64,000 nucleotides of DNA from Megaleporinus macrocephalus (GCA_021613375.1 CM038726.1:13646841-13710840), one strand, 5' to 3'. Counted from the stretch's first letter, positions 18,437-32,277 are shown. The notes: a model not told the origin generated them from the sequence alone. Numbers and translations: made by a program.

Positions 18437-19479
18437 AGGAGCAATATGTAAGATGATGTAATCTGTGGAATTCATATACCACACAGTCTGTCCTCCTCCC
18501 CCATTTACTTGCCAGTCTGAAGAATCATTTGTTGCGAGTTCAGCATCAAACTTCGTCCCTTTACTCACTTCAACTCAACTCTCCTCATGTTTTGCTGTAA
18601 TTTCTTCACTTCATTACAGTGACTTACTGTGGCCTCTTTGGGTAGAAATGTATTTGCGTGATGGCATGATTACCAGCCCTTCCAGCCTGTTCAAATTTAA
18701 GCAGATGTCTTTGCATTACATGTACATTACTTCACTTACTGTTGATACTTTTAGATAATTTTAGAATATTTTTGAACTAAAAATCTGGTGTGGCGTTTTT
18801 TTGTGTTTTAACGAAAGGATTTCTCTTTGTAAGTAATGTTAGCCTCTTATCTCCAGCACTAAACCAAAGAAAATGTGGACACTAAACAAAAAGCGAATAC
18901 ATCTTGGGGAAGTAAAAGAATATGTTGAAATGAGATTTTTCAATAAACCATTCCTGTAAAGTAAATTTAAGTATTGCTCTAAAAGCATAGTCACTTTTGT
19001 AAAAGCATGTATTTCCCACCTAGCCAAAAACCAAACTATGTCTTATTCAGCGTTCATCATCCCACCCCCAGCCATGTGCATTGTTATGAACACGCAGGAA
19101 AAAATTTGAAGTACAGTAGCCTAACAAACTTGTCTGCCTTATTCATAATGTTTAGACTGTGAAGCAGCTGTGAACCGTAAGGAATGACAGACTCTTGGCT
19201 CCATACAAGGAGCCTTGTACTCCTGTGTGAGCGTGAAGTCCTTTTTACATTTTAACAAAATGAACTGAGTGTGATTTTGAAGAATTTAACTATTTGCACA
19301 ACAATTTATTGAATTGAAATATTGTGTATGAGAAAAACACCAAGTTAAAAATCTTTTAAAATAATCAATAACATCAGAGAAATGTACTGCTTAGACTGTA
19401 ACTTTGGATTTACATTATGGGTAATATGATATGTCATTTAAGTTATAGGTATTATGATATGTCTACTTAGCGGTTTTGT
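18437..19479. other. Intergenic, nothing recognised
   Basis: Lies between two LINE fragments in opposite orientation. No protein or RNA signature was seen. Confidence 0.5.
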
Positions 19480-20890
19480 TTTATTATTGTTTTATCAAGA
19501 TCCCCACTAGTTGCTATTTCAATGTCTGCTATTCCTCCTGGGGTCCAATGAACAACCCACACAAGATAATACAATAACAATCAAACCAACTTGATGATGA
19601 TGATGATAATAATAATAATAATAATAATCTATAATTATAATAATAACAGACAAAGTTGAAACAAATACTCAGACATTTAAAAAAACTCAAGAAAATGAAC
19701 ATATAACATATAACATATAAATTAGAAAATAATATAAACAGAAACTATACAAAAAAAGATAAACAAAATCTACAAAGTATCTTGTAGCCATTGATATAGG
19801 TCTGCCAAAATTCAATGGACCTATAATATTTATTCGATTTTTAAACATTAATTTGGCGTCTATTTTAAGTAGTGAAACTGGTAATGAGTTCCTCTCTTAT
19901 ATAGCTCTGTAAGTTATCGTTCGGCATGTAGTTAGTTTTTACTCTTTGCAATTTGAAATATTAATTATCAGATATCTTGTAGAATAAACTTCTCTAACTC
20001 GTACTTGCTCCATTTGACCATCGAGCTCCACTGGATGTTTTTGTTCAGAAGTATTTTTGATGAATCCCATAAGGGTCATCTTAAACCTGTCTTCTACCTT
20101 CAACCACTCAAGTTTTTTGTGTATTTTATTTATGCTGGTTCTATATGGACAGTGTTGTGTAATGACTGCTGCTTTGTTTCACATTATTTGCAGTTTCATC
20201 AAATGTTTCTTTATATTCTTCGTATTGCTACACAGTAATCACGATGGGATAATACTAATGACTGTGTTACTAGCTTTAATGATCTTGGAGTTAAGAAATC
20301 TCCTTATTACTGATAGAACTTTCCTGTCTTTTTAATCATATTCTCAATGTGTTTTGACCATGATCATTTATTGATTGTGACACCGAACAGTTTTGTTTCT
20401 TGAACTTGCTCAATTTTTTCTCTATCTATATTAATGTTAACTTTGGTCCTATTTTAAGTGATGATCTTGCCCTGATTATAATGTTTTGTTTTGTGTATAT
20501 TAATTTACTACTTTTCATTCAATTTACTACCATCTTGAATTCTTCATTCAACATGTATGAGAGGTATGTCACTGTTTTAGCCAATACATATATAGTAGTG
20601 TCATCAGCATATATCTGCATCCTGGCTTTATTCAACACTAAAGCTAAATCATTTATATACACGGAAAACAGTAATGGGCCAAGACAACTTCCTTGTGGGA
20701 CTCCAAGATTCACCTTTTTACTCTCTGATTAGACACCCATTGTAAAAAACCCTTTGGCTTCTATCCAAAAGATAACTCTGAAACCGAACTATCACTGTTG
20801 AATCTAGTCCATAACGGGCAAGCCTTTTCAATAGATCATGATTTATCACATCAAATGCTGCACTAAGGTCTAAAATTACGGCTCCAATCA
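19480..20890 (-). mobile_element. LINE 3' end with broken reverse transcriptase
   Basis: The minus strand shows reverse transcriptase blocks in order from high to low coordinate: AVILDLSAAFDVINHDLL (about 20825-20880), [20 protein letters not shown] (about 20650-20712), then YADDTTIYV with the YADD active site (about 20590-20620), and the thumb region TKLFGVTINK..WSKHIENM (about 20340-20400). A frameshift near 20715 and several stops break it. The 3' UTR near 19500-19560 has the ggaccccaggag signature common in fish LINE tails and ends in an A-rich run. The 5' end is truncated in the palm region, as usual for LINEs. Confidence 0.85.
19594..19647. repeat. (GAT)n/(AAT)n microsatellite
   Basis: Gatgatgatgatgataataat run followed by imperfect AAT repeats; it lies in the tail region of the minus-strand LINE. 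Confidence 0.9.
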
Positions 20891-23128
20891 TCATTAATTT
20901 GTATTAGTGCTGTACATGTTGAATGTTTCTATTAGCATACTGAAATTTAGTGCTTAAACATCCCAATAAACAGCTTTGCACTCGTGATGTCATCACTTTC
21001 TCTGAAATGTATTGGCAGTAAATTAACTGGTCGTCTAGTAGGTTAGGGTTAGGGTTGTGTTATATGTTTAACAGCATTTTTTTATATTTTCTCATTTTGA
21101 ATTGTTCTTAATAATTACTGCCATAAGGAGTAAACATATCCTGTTTAAGACCGCTCTATGAGAGGTGTTTCACAGATGACAGTCCAATGTAAATATGAAC
21201 AAATTGGCTTTACTAAACATTGTTAATCCAACATTTAAACATTGTCACTGATGTTAAACTTCCAGCGTTTGGTCGGGTGGTGTATCATGGAAGCCTGCCT
21301 CTGCCACTTATGGAGAAAAAAGCTATACAGTATTTCATCATAATGAGAAGGTTTTTTATAATTTGTTAATATGTGAATCATGAATCACGTTTGCGCTAAG
21401 TGGCCGAAGGAGGCTCAACAGAAAATCTTGTAACTGCAAGCTATAGTGTTCTGCTGGTATGGTGAGTTCAGTTTTCTGTACTTCTACCATGGACTGCAGA
21501 AGAACAAAAATAAGAGTGTAGAAAGTCCTCCTGCTTTCTCTGCCTTACAGGGATGATGCTGATTACATGGCTAACATGAATGCAACATGAATCTTTCAAA
21601 GTATTAAAAGGGCCATAGAATGAAAACTCTATTTACATAATCATAGTTGAATAAGGAGAGCTCAGTACATAAAGCTGACATACCATGAACCTCAAACACT
21701 GTTGTTCTTCATTAAAAAAAAAAAAAATCCTCTGTTTGTAAAAGAGGGCAGAAAAAACTGTTTCTAAAATCAAAGACTTTTACGTAACAGACTCCAACCA
21801 AAATGACGCCCAACACAAAATTTATAAATACAACTTTGAATTCCAGCCCAGCAGAAATAAGGATGTTCATCTTCAACTAAGGAAGAAATTGGCTTCCTTT
21901 CTTAATAAAAAAAAAAAATCCACCTTAAATGCTGCAGCCTGTACAGGCAGTGGCAGACCAAGCAGGAGGGTACTTTCCAGACTGTAAAGGGGACTTTGGT
22001 GGTGGGCATTGTTCCATTAGTTTTCGTGTTGGAATGTAGCTGTGGCATCATTTAGGGTGGAATGAAAAAATTCATATCTGGTATGCTTCCATAAAGCATA
22101 CCAGACTTTAATGAAAATGATCTTTCATGGCGCAGTGTGCACTGCTTGCTGAATAGAACTCGCCATGTCATTCATTCTGAGACCTTATCTTGACTGTGAT
22201 TGGTCTTTTATCAGAATTAAGCCTATGGTTTACAATAGTTTATCTCTTACTTTAGCCTCAGCCTAGTACATACTGCTGAGAACACTTGACAACCATAATA
22301 ACACTAATAAAATAAATGCTGTTAGAGGTCAACAACTTTAATTAATTAATACATTTTTAGGCTAAAAAGACTTACGTTTTAGGTTGTTTGAGAACATGTA
22401 ATGGATAACATTCTTGCTAGCCAACGACTGACATTACCAGAATTTTACCCATTCGTCTGTTAAACTGAAATATAAATTGGTTGTTGTTCTATGGGACGCA
22501 CCAAACCCACATCATTACATAGTTTTTGCTACACAATAACTAATGACAGATAAGAAATAAGATTAAACCTGCTTGTTGTGTATTTTTGTCAATATCTAAA
22601 GGCCACCACATACAAGACCACCACATAACATTGTGTAGCAAATACAGCGTGCAGAGGGCTCTGAGAAGTGGGAGTTTCTTTGTGATACAATAAGACCTAT
22701 TCCATTTATATCGTTTGTGAATAAATAGCATTTGATATCAGCAAACACAAGGTGAAGAAGACTAGGCTGTAATGATGAAGTTAATACTATGCAGCAGAAC
22801 ATACGTCTAGTCATAGTCAGATTTACTGCCTGAGGGTTACTACTGAAGTTGCCTGGAGAAAATCAAGCTCTGCCCTGCTCTTGCCTCACATATGAAAAGA
22901 AAATGTTTATGAGAAGGCAATTAAATGAGTCTAAAGAGGCTGTGTAGCTGTCAAAGCTGTTACTGGAAAAAGATAATAGACACCCAAATCTGACATGTCA
23001 CGTAAAAGTTTATAGGGTTGATGATTAAAATCTCAAATAATGATTTAGACTCGAGAGAAGCAGGAACTTGAGACTATTCCTGCAGATTTCTTGCTAAAAG
23101 AATGGAGGCTGGATAAAGTTAACTAGTG
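20891..23128. other. Intergenic, no recognised gene
   Basis: Holds a poly(A)-like run near 21713-21727 and a stretch (21600-21970) that resembles an unclassified dispersed repeat. Short open frames at 22540-22814 show no recognisable domain. Confidence 0.45.
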
Positions 23129-23777
23129 CAGAGGTCACTAATAGGTGGACTGCAGTCCGGGTCCAGGTCCAGACATTTTCCAATGCGGACCCAAACCGAT
23201 AAGCTATTGAGAAGGAATTAAATCCGTCAGTGTTTATTTTAGGCAGCAGTATACGGGCCGATCATGTCCGTTGTAAAAAAATAATCACAGGTGCTCCTCA
23301 GCCAATCAGATCTGTGCAGGTTCAGGAGTGTGAGGTATAAAGCGAGAAGCAGCAGTTGGAGAATAAAGCAAGTCAGAGAAAGGCTCATTCAGACGGCGTG
23401 CTCTAAAAAGGTTTATTTACTTTCACTATAAATAAACTCTAAGATGCACTTTTTTTTCAAAAGCATTCTGTTTTTGTAGCCCTTGTTTGTAGCCCTTGTT
23501 TTAACTTAAAGAGAGGAAAAAAGAATTTATTTGGAGCTTTATACATAATTAATTCAATAATAATAATAATTAAACAGTAAATATACTGAAATATACTGAA
23601 CGGTATGTGTGATGTGTTGGAGTTTCAGTAGCTGATGGTATAAGATGCTGATACTAGACTACTTCAGTAAACAGGATCTAGCACTGAAACATAAGTTAGA
23701 AATGATGACAGTCTGGACTTTGGCCTGAGGAAATCTCCTCTGACTGGACCTTACTGAACTCTAATTAAATACCCCTG
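23129..23777. mobile_element. Non-autonomous hAT-type element with target duplication
   Basis: The left end cagaggtc (23129) and the right end acccctg (to 23777) form short imperfect inverted repeats of the CAG(A/G)G type typical of hAT elements. The 8 bp on either side are aactagtg (23121-23128) and cactagtg (23778-23785), a 7 of 8 target-site duplication. No transposase is encoded in the 649 bp, so it depends on a partner in trans. Confidence 0.75.
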
Positions 23778-25720
23778 CACTAGTGGTTGAGGCTTCTTTC
23801 GCTAATATACATTCTGTTTTTTTTCTGTTACTGAAAAAAAATGAATAGTTTATACCTAATGGGTGTTTTGACTGGAAGTTAAATAAATGAAAGGATGGAG
23901 TTGTTCAGTAAACAGTACTGTACTGTACTCTACTGTACAGTGCATATAATACACAGTAATGTACTGTGTAATGTAATGTACAGCTTTATAATGTCTAAGA
24001 CTGATGTCCTTATGCTGATTTGACTGTTGATTTTCAGTTAACAGTCTTTGTCCAGTTAATTTGATTTGGTATAACAGAGTAATAATCCACATTATCGCAG
24101 GGAAGCATCAAGCAAATTCTTGCTCATGATGCTCCTGCATCTCGCATACAAGCACCTCCGTCCCCCCTGCCGTGAAGCACTCTTGGCGCCGCCTCAAGTT
24201 ATGCATTTTATGTTTAGCCATTGTGCATAGCACAGCTGTTTAAACACATGAGTAATATGATTGGTTGAGAAGATACTAATTAATCACCAGAACGTCCTAT
24301 TTACATTCCAGTTCGGCCATGTGACTGACGTCAGGAACAAAGAGTCTACTCTCATCCATCACATAAGTCAGCATGTGCGGGATATGGCTGAGATTAGAGT
24401 AACTGTTTCTGTCCTCTTTGAACGATTAGCATGTTTTGAGTATGGGAAAGTATATATATGTACTGTGTATATAGGGAATGATGGGAACATTGCACAGCGT
24501 TCTTATAGGATCAAAAGCTCCAAACTTCAGATGAAATCATAAACTCTGCACCTGCTTGGCTTGCACAGATGGCGGTGAGAAAGTTAGGGGACGTTTTTAC
24601 ATGAGTGTATCTTTCCGAAGAAGTGGTGAACGTGTCTCCAGCTGTTGCTTCCCGGTTCCAAGCCGGGGTATAAATCAAGCTGAGCAAGAGCAGGCATGAA
24701 ACAAAGTAAATCTTCAGTATTTGGCGGCCACGTTTTTGTCCGTTACTAATTCCTTTGTTGATGTTTGGTTGCTGTTTGTGCCTGACATCCTGAGCCTTGT
24801 TTGATTTGGTTTATCCACCACATGTTCAGCCAGCGTGTTGGAAGCATCTGTCATGATGTCAGTGTCATGGGCCAGTCTGACAGCAGCCTACAACAGTAGG
24901 ACGCCACCGAACTACGCTAAACAATGACTTACAATCCTTATTTGCTATTTATACAACAATGATTAACAATCTTTAGTTTCCATTTATACTCTGCTTTGCG
25001 CACATTGTGAAAAATGTATACACTGCAAAAAGGTAAAGCAGGGAAGAAGTTCAAGTGCTGTTTGTTTGTTCATCTAAACATCACACTTGCTTTTGCTGTG
25101 TTTTATTTTATTTAAAGTATTTATTTGAGCTGAATAAAACCAATTAAATTGTGTATTACAGAAATACTTATTATTAGTGTTAATATTAAATAATTTAATT
25201 AATATGAATATTAATTATTTTAGATTGAACTGATGTTTGTTTCACAGTTTAACTAACAACAATGAACACCACAAGTTGTCTAATTGTGTAATGCTGAGTA
25301 TTGGATGCTCGTTTGGGGTTCTACTAGTTACAATTAGTTAAACCATGTGGAAATCTGGTATATGCCAATATATAGATTTCAAATATGACAAGCATATTGT
25401 GTTCTCTTATATCCTTATATGCCCATATGTGACAATTATGTGATATGTATGCCAAATGACTGTTTTGAATTCAAGAACATATTTCAGGTATATATCAACA
25501 AATACAAACATATATGATAGAAGGCCTTAATTTATGGATGGCATATTTTATACTGTTAAAAAAAATATATATATATATATATATATATAAATTTGTTAGT
25601 TTTTCCACATGCCTCATAATAAAGTAAAAACTGGTATAATAGCTACCTAACCCATGCACATTGTAAGCGTAGCAATAAAATCTTGTAAACAATATCGGTT
25701 CAACTATATTGGATATATAC
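23778..25720. other. Intergenic, nothing recognised
   Basis: Contains a degenerate tactgtactg/taatgtac tract near 23920-23985 and a short (TA)n at 25562-25590. No gene signature was seen. Confidence 0.5.
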
Positions 25721-26484
25721 ACCCATATATATCACCCATAACATTAAAACCACCTCCTTATATCTACACACATCTATTTTATCAGCTCCACTTACCATAT
25801 AAGAGCACTTTGTAGTTCAACAGTTACAGACTGTAGTCCATGTAGTCCTTCTACCCTGTTCCTTTAATGGTCAGGACCCCTACAAGACTACCACAGAGCT
25901 GGTTCTATTATGGAGCTGAATCATTCTCAGCACTGTAGTGACCCTGATATGGTGGTGGTGTGTTGCGCTAGTATGTGGACACAGAGGTGCTGCTGGAGCT
26001 TTTGAACACCTTAGAGTCACTACTGGACTGAACATTCAACCAACCAGCAACATCCTGCCAACAGGGTCCTGTGACCACAGATTAAAAACTAGAGGATGAC
26101 CAACACAGGAGCTATCGTCTCTGACTTTACGTATACGTGGTGGACCTGCAAGGTAGACGTGCGTAATAGAGTGGAGAGTGAGTGGACACAGTGTTTAAAG
26201 ACTCTTAAAGCACTGCTGTGTCTGATCCACTCACACCAGCACAATACACACTAACACACCACCACCAAGTCAGTGTCACCGCAGTGCTAAAAATGATCCA
26301 CCACCCAAATAATATGTGCTCTCTGGTGGTCCTTTGGGGTCCTGATCATTGACCTATAGGAAAAGGTGGCTAACAACAAATGCAGAGAAACAGATGGAAT
26401 ACAGTGTGTAATCATAGAACCACAAAGTGTATGGACACCGTATGTAGATATAAGGAGGTGGTTTTAATGTTATGGCTAATGGGT
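25721..26484. mobile_element. Foldback/MITE-type element with long inverted ends
   Basis: The left end (25734-25765) and right end (26445-26484) are inverted copies over about 32 bp: cataacattaaaaccacctc at the left and its complement gaggtggttttaatgttatg at the right. The interior has no coding capacity. Related internal sequence occurs in at least three more places in the window (36900-37120, 46855-46935, 56170-56720), so this is a family. Classification as a Tc1/mariner-type derivative is a guess. Confidence 0.8.
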
Positions 26485-26900
26485 GTATGTATGATGTATA
26501 ATGTATACATGTATTTTATTCATGTATACATTATCAAACAATGTATGATCCATATATTATGCATGTATGCCCATTAGTTGATACATCAGACTTCCTTATG
26601 GCACAGATACCCTTTTCATTATTCTGGCTTCAGGCATCTGTCTCACTATACAGTATTTCTTGTTTGCTCAGTGAACATTTATTTTGTTTGTGCTAACTCT
26701 GGTGACAGTAGTCAGCGTTAAATGCCCTGCAGTTCTTTGTGGCCCATCTTTTTCTGAACGGGATAAGCTCATTTGTTGCCAAATAGTTTTTTTCACCTGA
26801 TCATGATACATTGTTCTAAAACAGTAATGATTTGCCTTTGGACTGGTCCCCTCTTAAACTTAGAAAGCAATTACAAGACCAGCCCAGCGAGACCTGGTAT

Positions 26901-26992
26901 AGACCACCCGTGTTTCCTCACAGTAAACAATGGCTATTATGTGCTATTGCACATAATAGCCATTGTTTACTGTGAGGAAACACGGGTGGTCT
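26901..26992. repeat. Perfect palindrome, 44-bp arms with 4-bp loop
   Basis: Arm 26901-26944 begins agaccacccgtgtttcctca and arm 26949-26992 is its exact reverse complement; the loop is tatt. Similarity stops at the arm ends. RNA from either strand would fold into an unbroken hairpin. Confidence 0.97.
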
Positions 26993-28599
26993 TTCCACCA
27001 AGTGGACTTAGTCAATCGCCTCAGGCCTCCATTAAAAAGCCTGATTAGATACACTGTATGTGTATATCTTAAATAAGCTATTAGCTAGTCTAACCTGTGG
27101 CCTCACAGTAAAATCTAAAGCAATTAAGCATTCAGACTTGAGCAATTTACAAGGAATATATCATTATCTAATTAAACCCAAGGCATTAGTTGAGATTGAG
27201 CAGTATGTTTCTTGCTAATAAGCTCAATTACTAAATTGTGGTCTTGGAGGAATTTTGATAGATGACTTTGGAGTCCCAGAGCTTTAGAACTGGCTTTGTA
27301 AAACATTCCCGAAGTAATTATTGAAGTAATTAAAGATTTTTTTTTCTTTTGCTTGCAACAGTGGGCATTATAGAGCCCCTTTACACACATTACAATTTAT
27401 TACTTAATTTTGTTTGAAACTGGAGCTTAGAGACTTCTGATGGTAACAAAGACTGGAAATGAAGTTACCCAAACCGATTCCATAAATACGTGGATCCAAC
27501 CAGTGCTCTGAATGATTACAACTGTTCACTCTGAATGAATCCAACCAATTCCCAATTTTGAATGAATCCAAACAATCCGTTCTGAATGTTTAAAACCAGT
27601 GCCGGACATGCAGGACATGCAATCTAATACACTGAAATAAGTCTGAAAATGAATGACAATTATACAAAAATTTTAATATAGCAATTTTAATATACCAAGG
27701 TCTACCAAGCTTAAAAGTATGTACTTCCTATAACTTTCACACTGCTCTGCTCTATAGCACAAAAACCGTATCAATGTATGGGCAGTGCATGTGAGCTTTA
27801 TTGGTCACAATGCCAAGCCACTCACACCACACATAGGTGTGAATCAACCGTTACTGTGGTGTAGTGTTCATTTTTTTCGGTTGAGACCGACTGACCCTCT
27901 AAAGGTTCCATCATATCTGTCGCACAATAAAGTAGTTCTTGACTTGATCATGTGATTGGTTGCTTCACTATTACTGAGAATGAGTTTATTACTTTCATTC
28001 ATTAAGTATTTTCCCCCTATGTTAATTATTCATAATAATTATTGTGATTATCATAATTTTCTGGGAGTTTCCGACATATGTGGTTCTACACCCACATACA
28101 CTGGACTTGTTACCCACCCACTCTCACGACTGACTCTCACGAAGTCCAGCCGATTAAAAGGAGCAATAAAAATGTGGAGGAATTTTGCCATTAGCTGGTT
28201 AAGCAACGGCACAACATGTCCAGTTCTTCTGAGTCACACATTTTGATTGCAGGCAAATGGTTCTGAGTAGCCTAGAGCAGTCCACGTGGAGGGCCGTGAG
28301 TTGGCAGGCTCAGAGTGGCTGACACAAACGGAAGGTACCAGCACTGAGAATCCCATATTTGTTCATGTTTATGTCCGAAATGACAGGACAGGTCTGTTTT
28401 GTGTCTAGAGAATACGGCTCTGAAGAACAAGATTAAAAGCTGCAATGACTGCGGTGAACCTGTTCATCTTTAATATGTATTACTATTCATTACTATTTGT
28501 GTAAGAGCACCAACAAATCTTACTTTTCATTTCCATTTTCTTTTACAGTTTCAACCTAACAAAGAGGAAAAAGTGGAGAAACAACAGTTTAGACATCTT
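26993..28599. other. Intergenic, nothing recognised
   Basis: Around 27530-27590 a short imperfect motif (gaatgaatccaacca type) recurs about three times. No gene was recognised. Confidence 0.5.
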
Positions 28600-29190
28600 A
28601 CAGGGTCACTTCACACATTTTGGAGTTAGTTACGATTGTTTCAGTTCTTGTTTGGAGGATTTTTGTCCATTTATTTTTAGACAAAAGGCTTTTTAGTTTT
28701 GTGAGGTTCTTGGGTCATCTTGCATGCGCTGCTCTCTTGACTTCTTTCCACTGATTTCTGGTGTTAGGTTAGGGGTCTGTAAAGGCCAAGGAACAACCTT
28801 TACTTTATTTCTTTTCATTTTGTGGTGGAGATGCAGAAATACAGTCTGCTAAATCCTCCGAGTACTTCTTTCAAAGTCTTCAAGACCTCAACTTGATCTA
28901 CAAATTTTCTGTTAACTACCAATTCTTAAATACATTAGGAAGTGAGGAAGCTAACTAAGAACACTATCTTCTTGTAGTATTCTCCTGATTTGTATGCATC
29001 AATTATTGTGAGTGCAACAGCTGCCTAGAGAATTTACAATGTTTTGAGTTTTTTAATACTGGTCACTTCCTAATAATAATTGTGAACAACCCAACAAAAA
29101 ATAAAGGGCTGAGCGCTTGATAATAGTTATCTGAAAGTAAACATCTTGGGGTGCCTAAATATTTGCATGGTGCTCCTTTCCTTACTGAAG
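28600..29190 (-). mobile_element. Decayed Tc1-like transposon
   Basis: The sequence order and wording (cttcaagacctcaacttgat, aattgtgaacaaccca, ggggtgcctaaatatttgca) match a Tc1-like element common in fish, transposase on the minus strand. The 28860-28960 stretch corresponds to the helix-turn-helix part of the transposase gene. It is internally deleted and has no open frame. Confidence 0.6.
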
Positions 29191-31999
29191 TTCTTTTTTT
29201 ATTATTTTCTACGCAATAACTATTCACGGTAACAGTAATGTGCCATGTTACAGTGGTGCTTAAAATGTTAGCAAGGGCTTGAACCTCAATGAAACCATTT
29301 TTTATAGATGTTTTACAAACATTACCATCAAACACCAATGAATGCTTTATATAGAGCTTAGTTAACAAACATGATCAGTTTCACTAAATGACATAAGGGC
29401 CTGACTGATTATATATATATTAAAAGTTCTCAACTGTATCAAGGCCAAATTTGCATGATTACATTGTTTCCTGGAAAGCATAAGTACATGCGCCAGCTTA
29501 GAAAGCAGGAGAACATAATCTCACTAATCAACTAAGAGGATACTGAGAAAAATAGTGGTCAGTACAATAATTGGCAACCTCGTCATCGGCTCTGGCATGG
29601 GCTGACTTGTGTGGTGGAAAGGCTTGTCAAAAGCCAGGCATTATGTATGTAACATAACATGTCACTCTCAGCTTAGGACCTCGTTTTATGTTTGTTACAT
29701 ATCAGCAATTCAAAAGATGCCAGAATTCTATGAGAATCATCTCTTGTTACATAAACGTAGTGACATCTTTCGCTGACTGCAGAGCTTTAATGGCATCAAC
29801 TGCATGCAAGACATCTGCTTTGCTGAGAGTCCAGATCTCAATCTTTCCTCATCTAGGCCGGAAGCAAGCTGGCGCAGAGAGCACACTGTTGCTTCAAAAA
29901 CCTTTCTGTCATCTCATCAGTGATATTTTTAGTTTTGGGAATATCAGTTTTATAATGTTTCCTCTCCTCCACAGGGTGCGGGTTTGAAATAGAAATAGCT
30001 CTTCTGAAAAAAAAACCCATGGTAGTGCATCTGATCTGGTAGGCAAACCTCAGGGCCCTTCAGGACTTCTCTGAATGATTTCTGGGGACTTAAAATGCAT
30101 GTCTGTAATTTTCTAGTATTATGCTTTAATTTAAAATTTGCAAGCACTGTTCTTGTACCATTCACAAAGGCACAGAACTGTCACTGGGGTAGTTCAGTGA
30201 CTTTAGTTAGAGAACGTAATTGTACAATATTCCATTGAAATTACTTAAATTATTAGTCAAATTGACTCCAGGCTTTTTATTGTGCTGCTCAGGTCTTAAT
30301 AGCCTTCATGAAAGGGTACCTTCCGACTGGGGCCATAAAATCACTGTTTTACCTTTTGAGGTTACATTTCCATTTTTTGTTTGTACCTTGAAGATCATAA
30401 ATATACCTGTACAGTACCTACCTGTGCTAAGCTTTGGATGGAAACAAAGGACTGCATATTGTAAACACAGAAACGATTTTGTGGCAAACAAAAACATCAT
30501 ACTAGTCCTTTAGGAAGCCAAACATATATCTCTAACAGTAAATACCAGCAGTATTGGTGGCTTGTTAGCAGTGGCCCAGAGCGTCTGCTGTTTTCCAATT
30601 CAGAGTCACCGTGAAACTGTTAATATCAGTCACATACTTTAGAATGCATTTAGGCTTCAACTGTCCAAAAATGTTCACATGCTCGCTGTTGGTTTAGGGT
30701 TAACAAACTACTCGAATCTAATAAAGACACTAGCAGAAGTTAGTATTATCAAAGAACGGTTTCTTTCTATTTTTGACTATTTTGACTGTGCAGCAACATC
30801 CATATCTGTTACAAGAACTATGTCTCTTATGGCTCTAAGACATTGCTCTTCTTTGAAGCATGCAGCAAATAAGCTGTCCATCATCAGTAATGGAGTGCAG
30901 TAATGACGGCAAAAGATTCTGTGGTGATGGACGTTCATGCATCACAGTACTTCCACCCTGCTTATCGTCTTCTGTGATTACAAGACTCCAAAGCAGAAAT
31001 TAGTTTAGCTGTACAGCATGATTGTTGCTGTGCTGCTAAAGTGATGTCATGGTGTTCTGTACTGTGAGTATGTTTAACATTATTAAGTCCAGGTTCTCAG
31101 GGATGGCACAGGGCCACAAATATTTTACAATAAGACTCAAAACTTGTGGAGGTTTTGACATTTAGTTTGAAGGGAAGCAACAGGTTGTTTTTCTCTAATT
31201 CTGGCTTTGAACATAGAATGAACCTGCGAAACTGCATTACATTACCAAAATATTTGCTCTTGGAATCGCAGTTAGGATACACCAGGAATCTTATCCAGCT
31301 CGGTTTGTTCAAAACCCCAAACTTTGTACATAAGGTTACTTCCAAGGCCTACATTGCATGGCTGACATTGTCCATCTTTTTACGAGTAGCATTAGCTTAG
31401 TTTGACTAACCATGCCATGAAAAATTGTTTTGGTTTGATATATTCACCATAACATTGTGATATTATGATGTAAATCCAGTTATGACAGTTAATGCAAGGT
31501 TTTCTTTTATATCTAAGAATCAGTTATTAAATTAATGCTTTTGCCAAATTTGGTACGAGTTGCCCCGCAGAGGCACTGCAGTTTTGCTCATAGGTAGATA
31601 TTTCAGTCTACTAGATTAGAGAAATGGCGACACTTTTAATGAACACAATCTAATTATTTTGTTAGAATATTATGTTCTGTAAACTTAAGTAATCTGGCAG
31701 TTTTAAACATATGAGTTCACTATATTTGCATAATTAGTAATAAACTGTAAATGCAAAAGTGGTGCTTGGACCCCACAGATATTTATAGCCACATTTCTTC
31801 CTTTTTTTGAGTCTTTAAGCTTTTAAGAATTATTATTATAAATTGTTTTAGTTTATTTTCACCTCAGTGATAGAATGATAGGTGGTGCATGGTGATGTAA
31901 TAAAGAAATCAGAATGCGTTGTATATGCATGAATATGAAGAGGTTCTTTAACTTTTTTTTGACTGCTGTGCTTAATTCAGTGTCTTGAAATCTTAATAT
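29191..31999. other. Intergenic, nothing recognised
   Basis: Short open frames only (for example 29688-29987 + and 29950-30165 -); none has a recognisable domain or splice context. Confidence 0.45.
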
Positions 32000-32277
32000 G
32001 CAGGACTGTGCAAAGAGCACAGTCCTTTTTTTTAGTATCCACTCTTTTGCCTTTTAAGTATGTCTCCCGTTCTCTTTGTGATATTAGCTTTCAGTTTTTC
32101 AAAGAAATCTCTAGAGATATTAATCCACAGCTCCAAAGTCCAGTCCTAGAATACCAAACACATTCAGTGATGTTGAAGTCTCGATGCAGTTTCTATTCAT
32201 TCTATTGCCTTATTATGGCCATTTTGCTTGAAAATAAAACCAAAGGTGGTCTCTGACTTTTGCAATGCATTGTACAT
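32000..32277. mobile_element. Probable Tc1-like MITE fragment
   Basis: Begins near gactgtgcaaag and ends ctgacttttgcaatgcattg, a pair of ends resembling the gactgtgcaaaagt termini of fish Tc1-like elements. The interior has the style of such repeats but no transposase frame. The left end contains a 9-bp-arm hairpin (32004-32026). Confidence 0.4.

Noticed and set aside
26773..27048. 91-residue open frame
   Set aside because: It merely spans the perfect palindrome and shows no domain or conservation cue.
32004..32026. GC hairpin followed by a T run, like a bacterial terminator
   Set aside because: The context is a eukaryotic genome and the hairpin is the end of a probable Tc1-like repeat.
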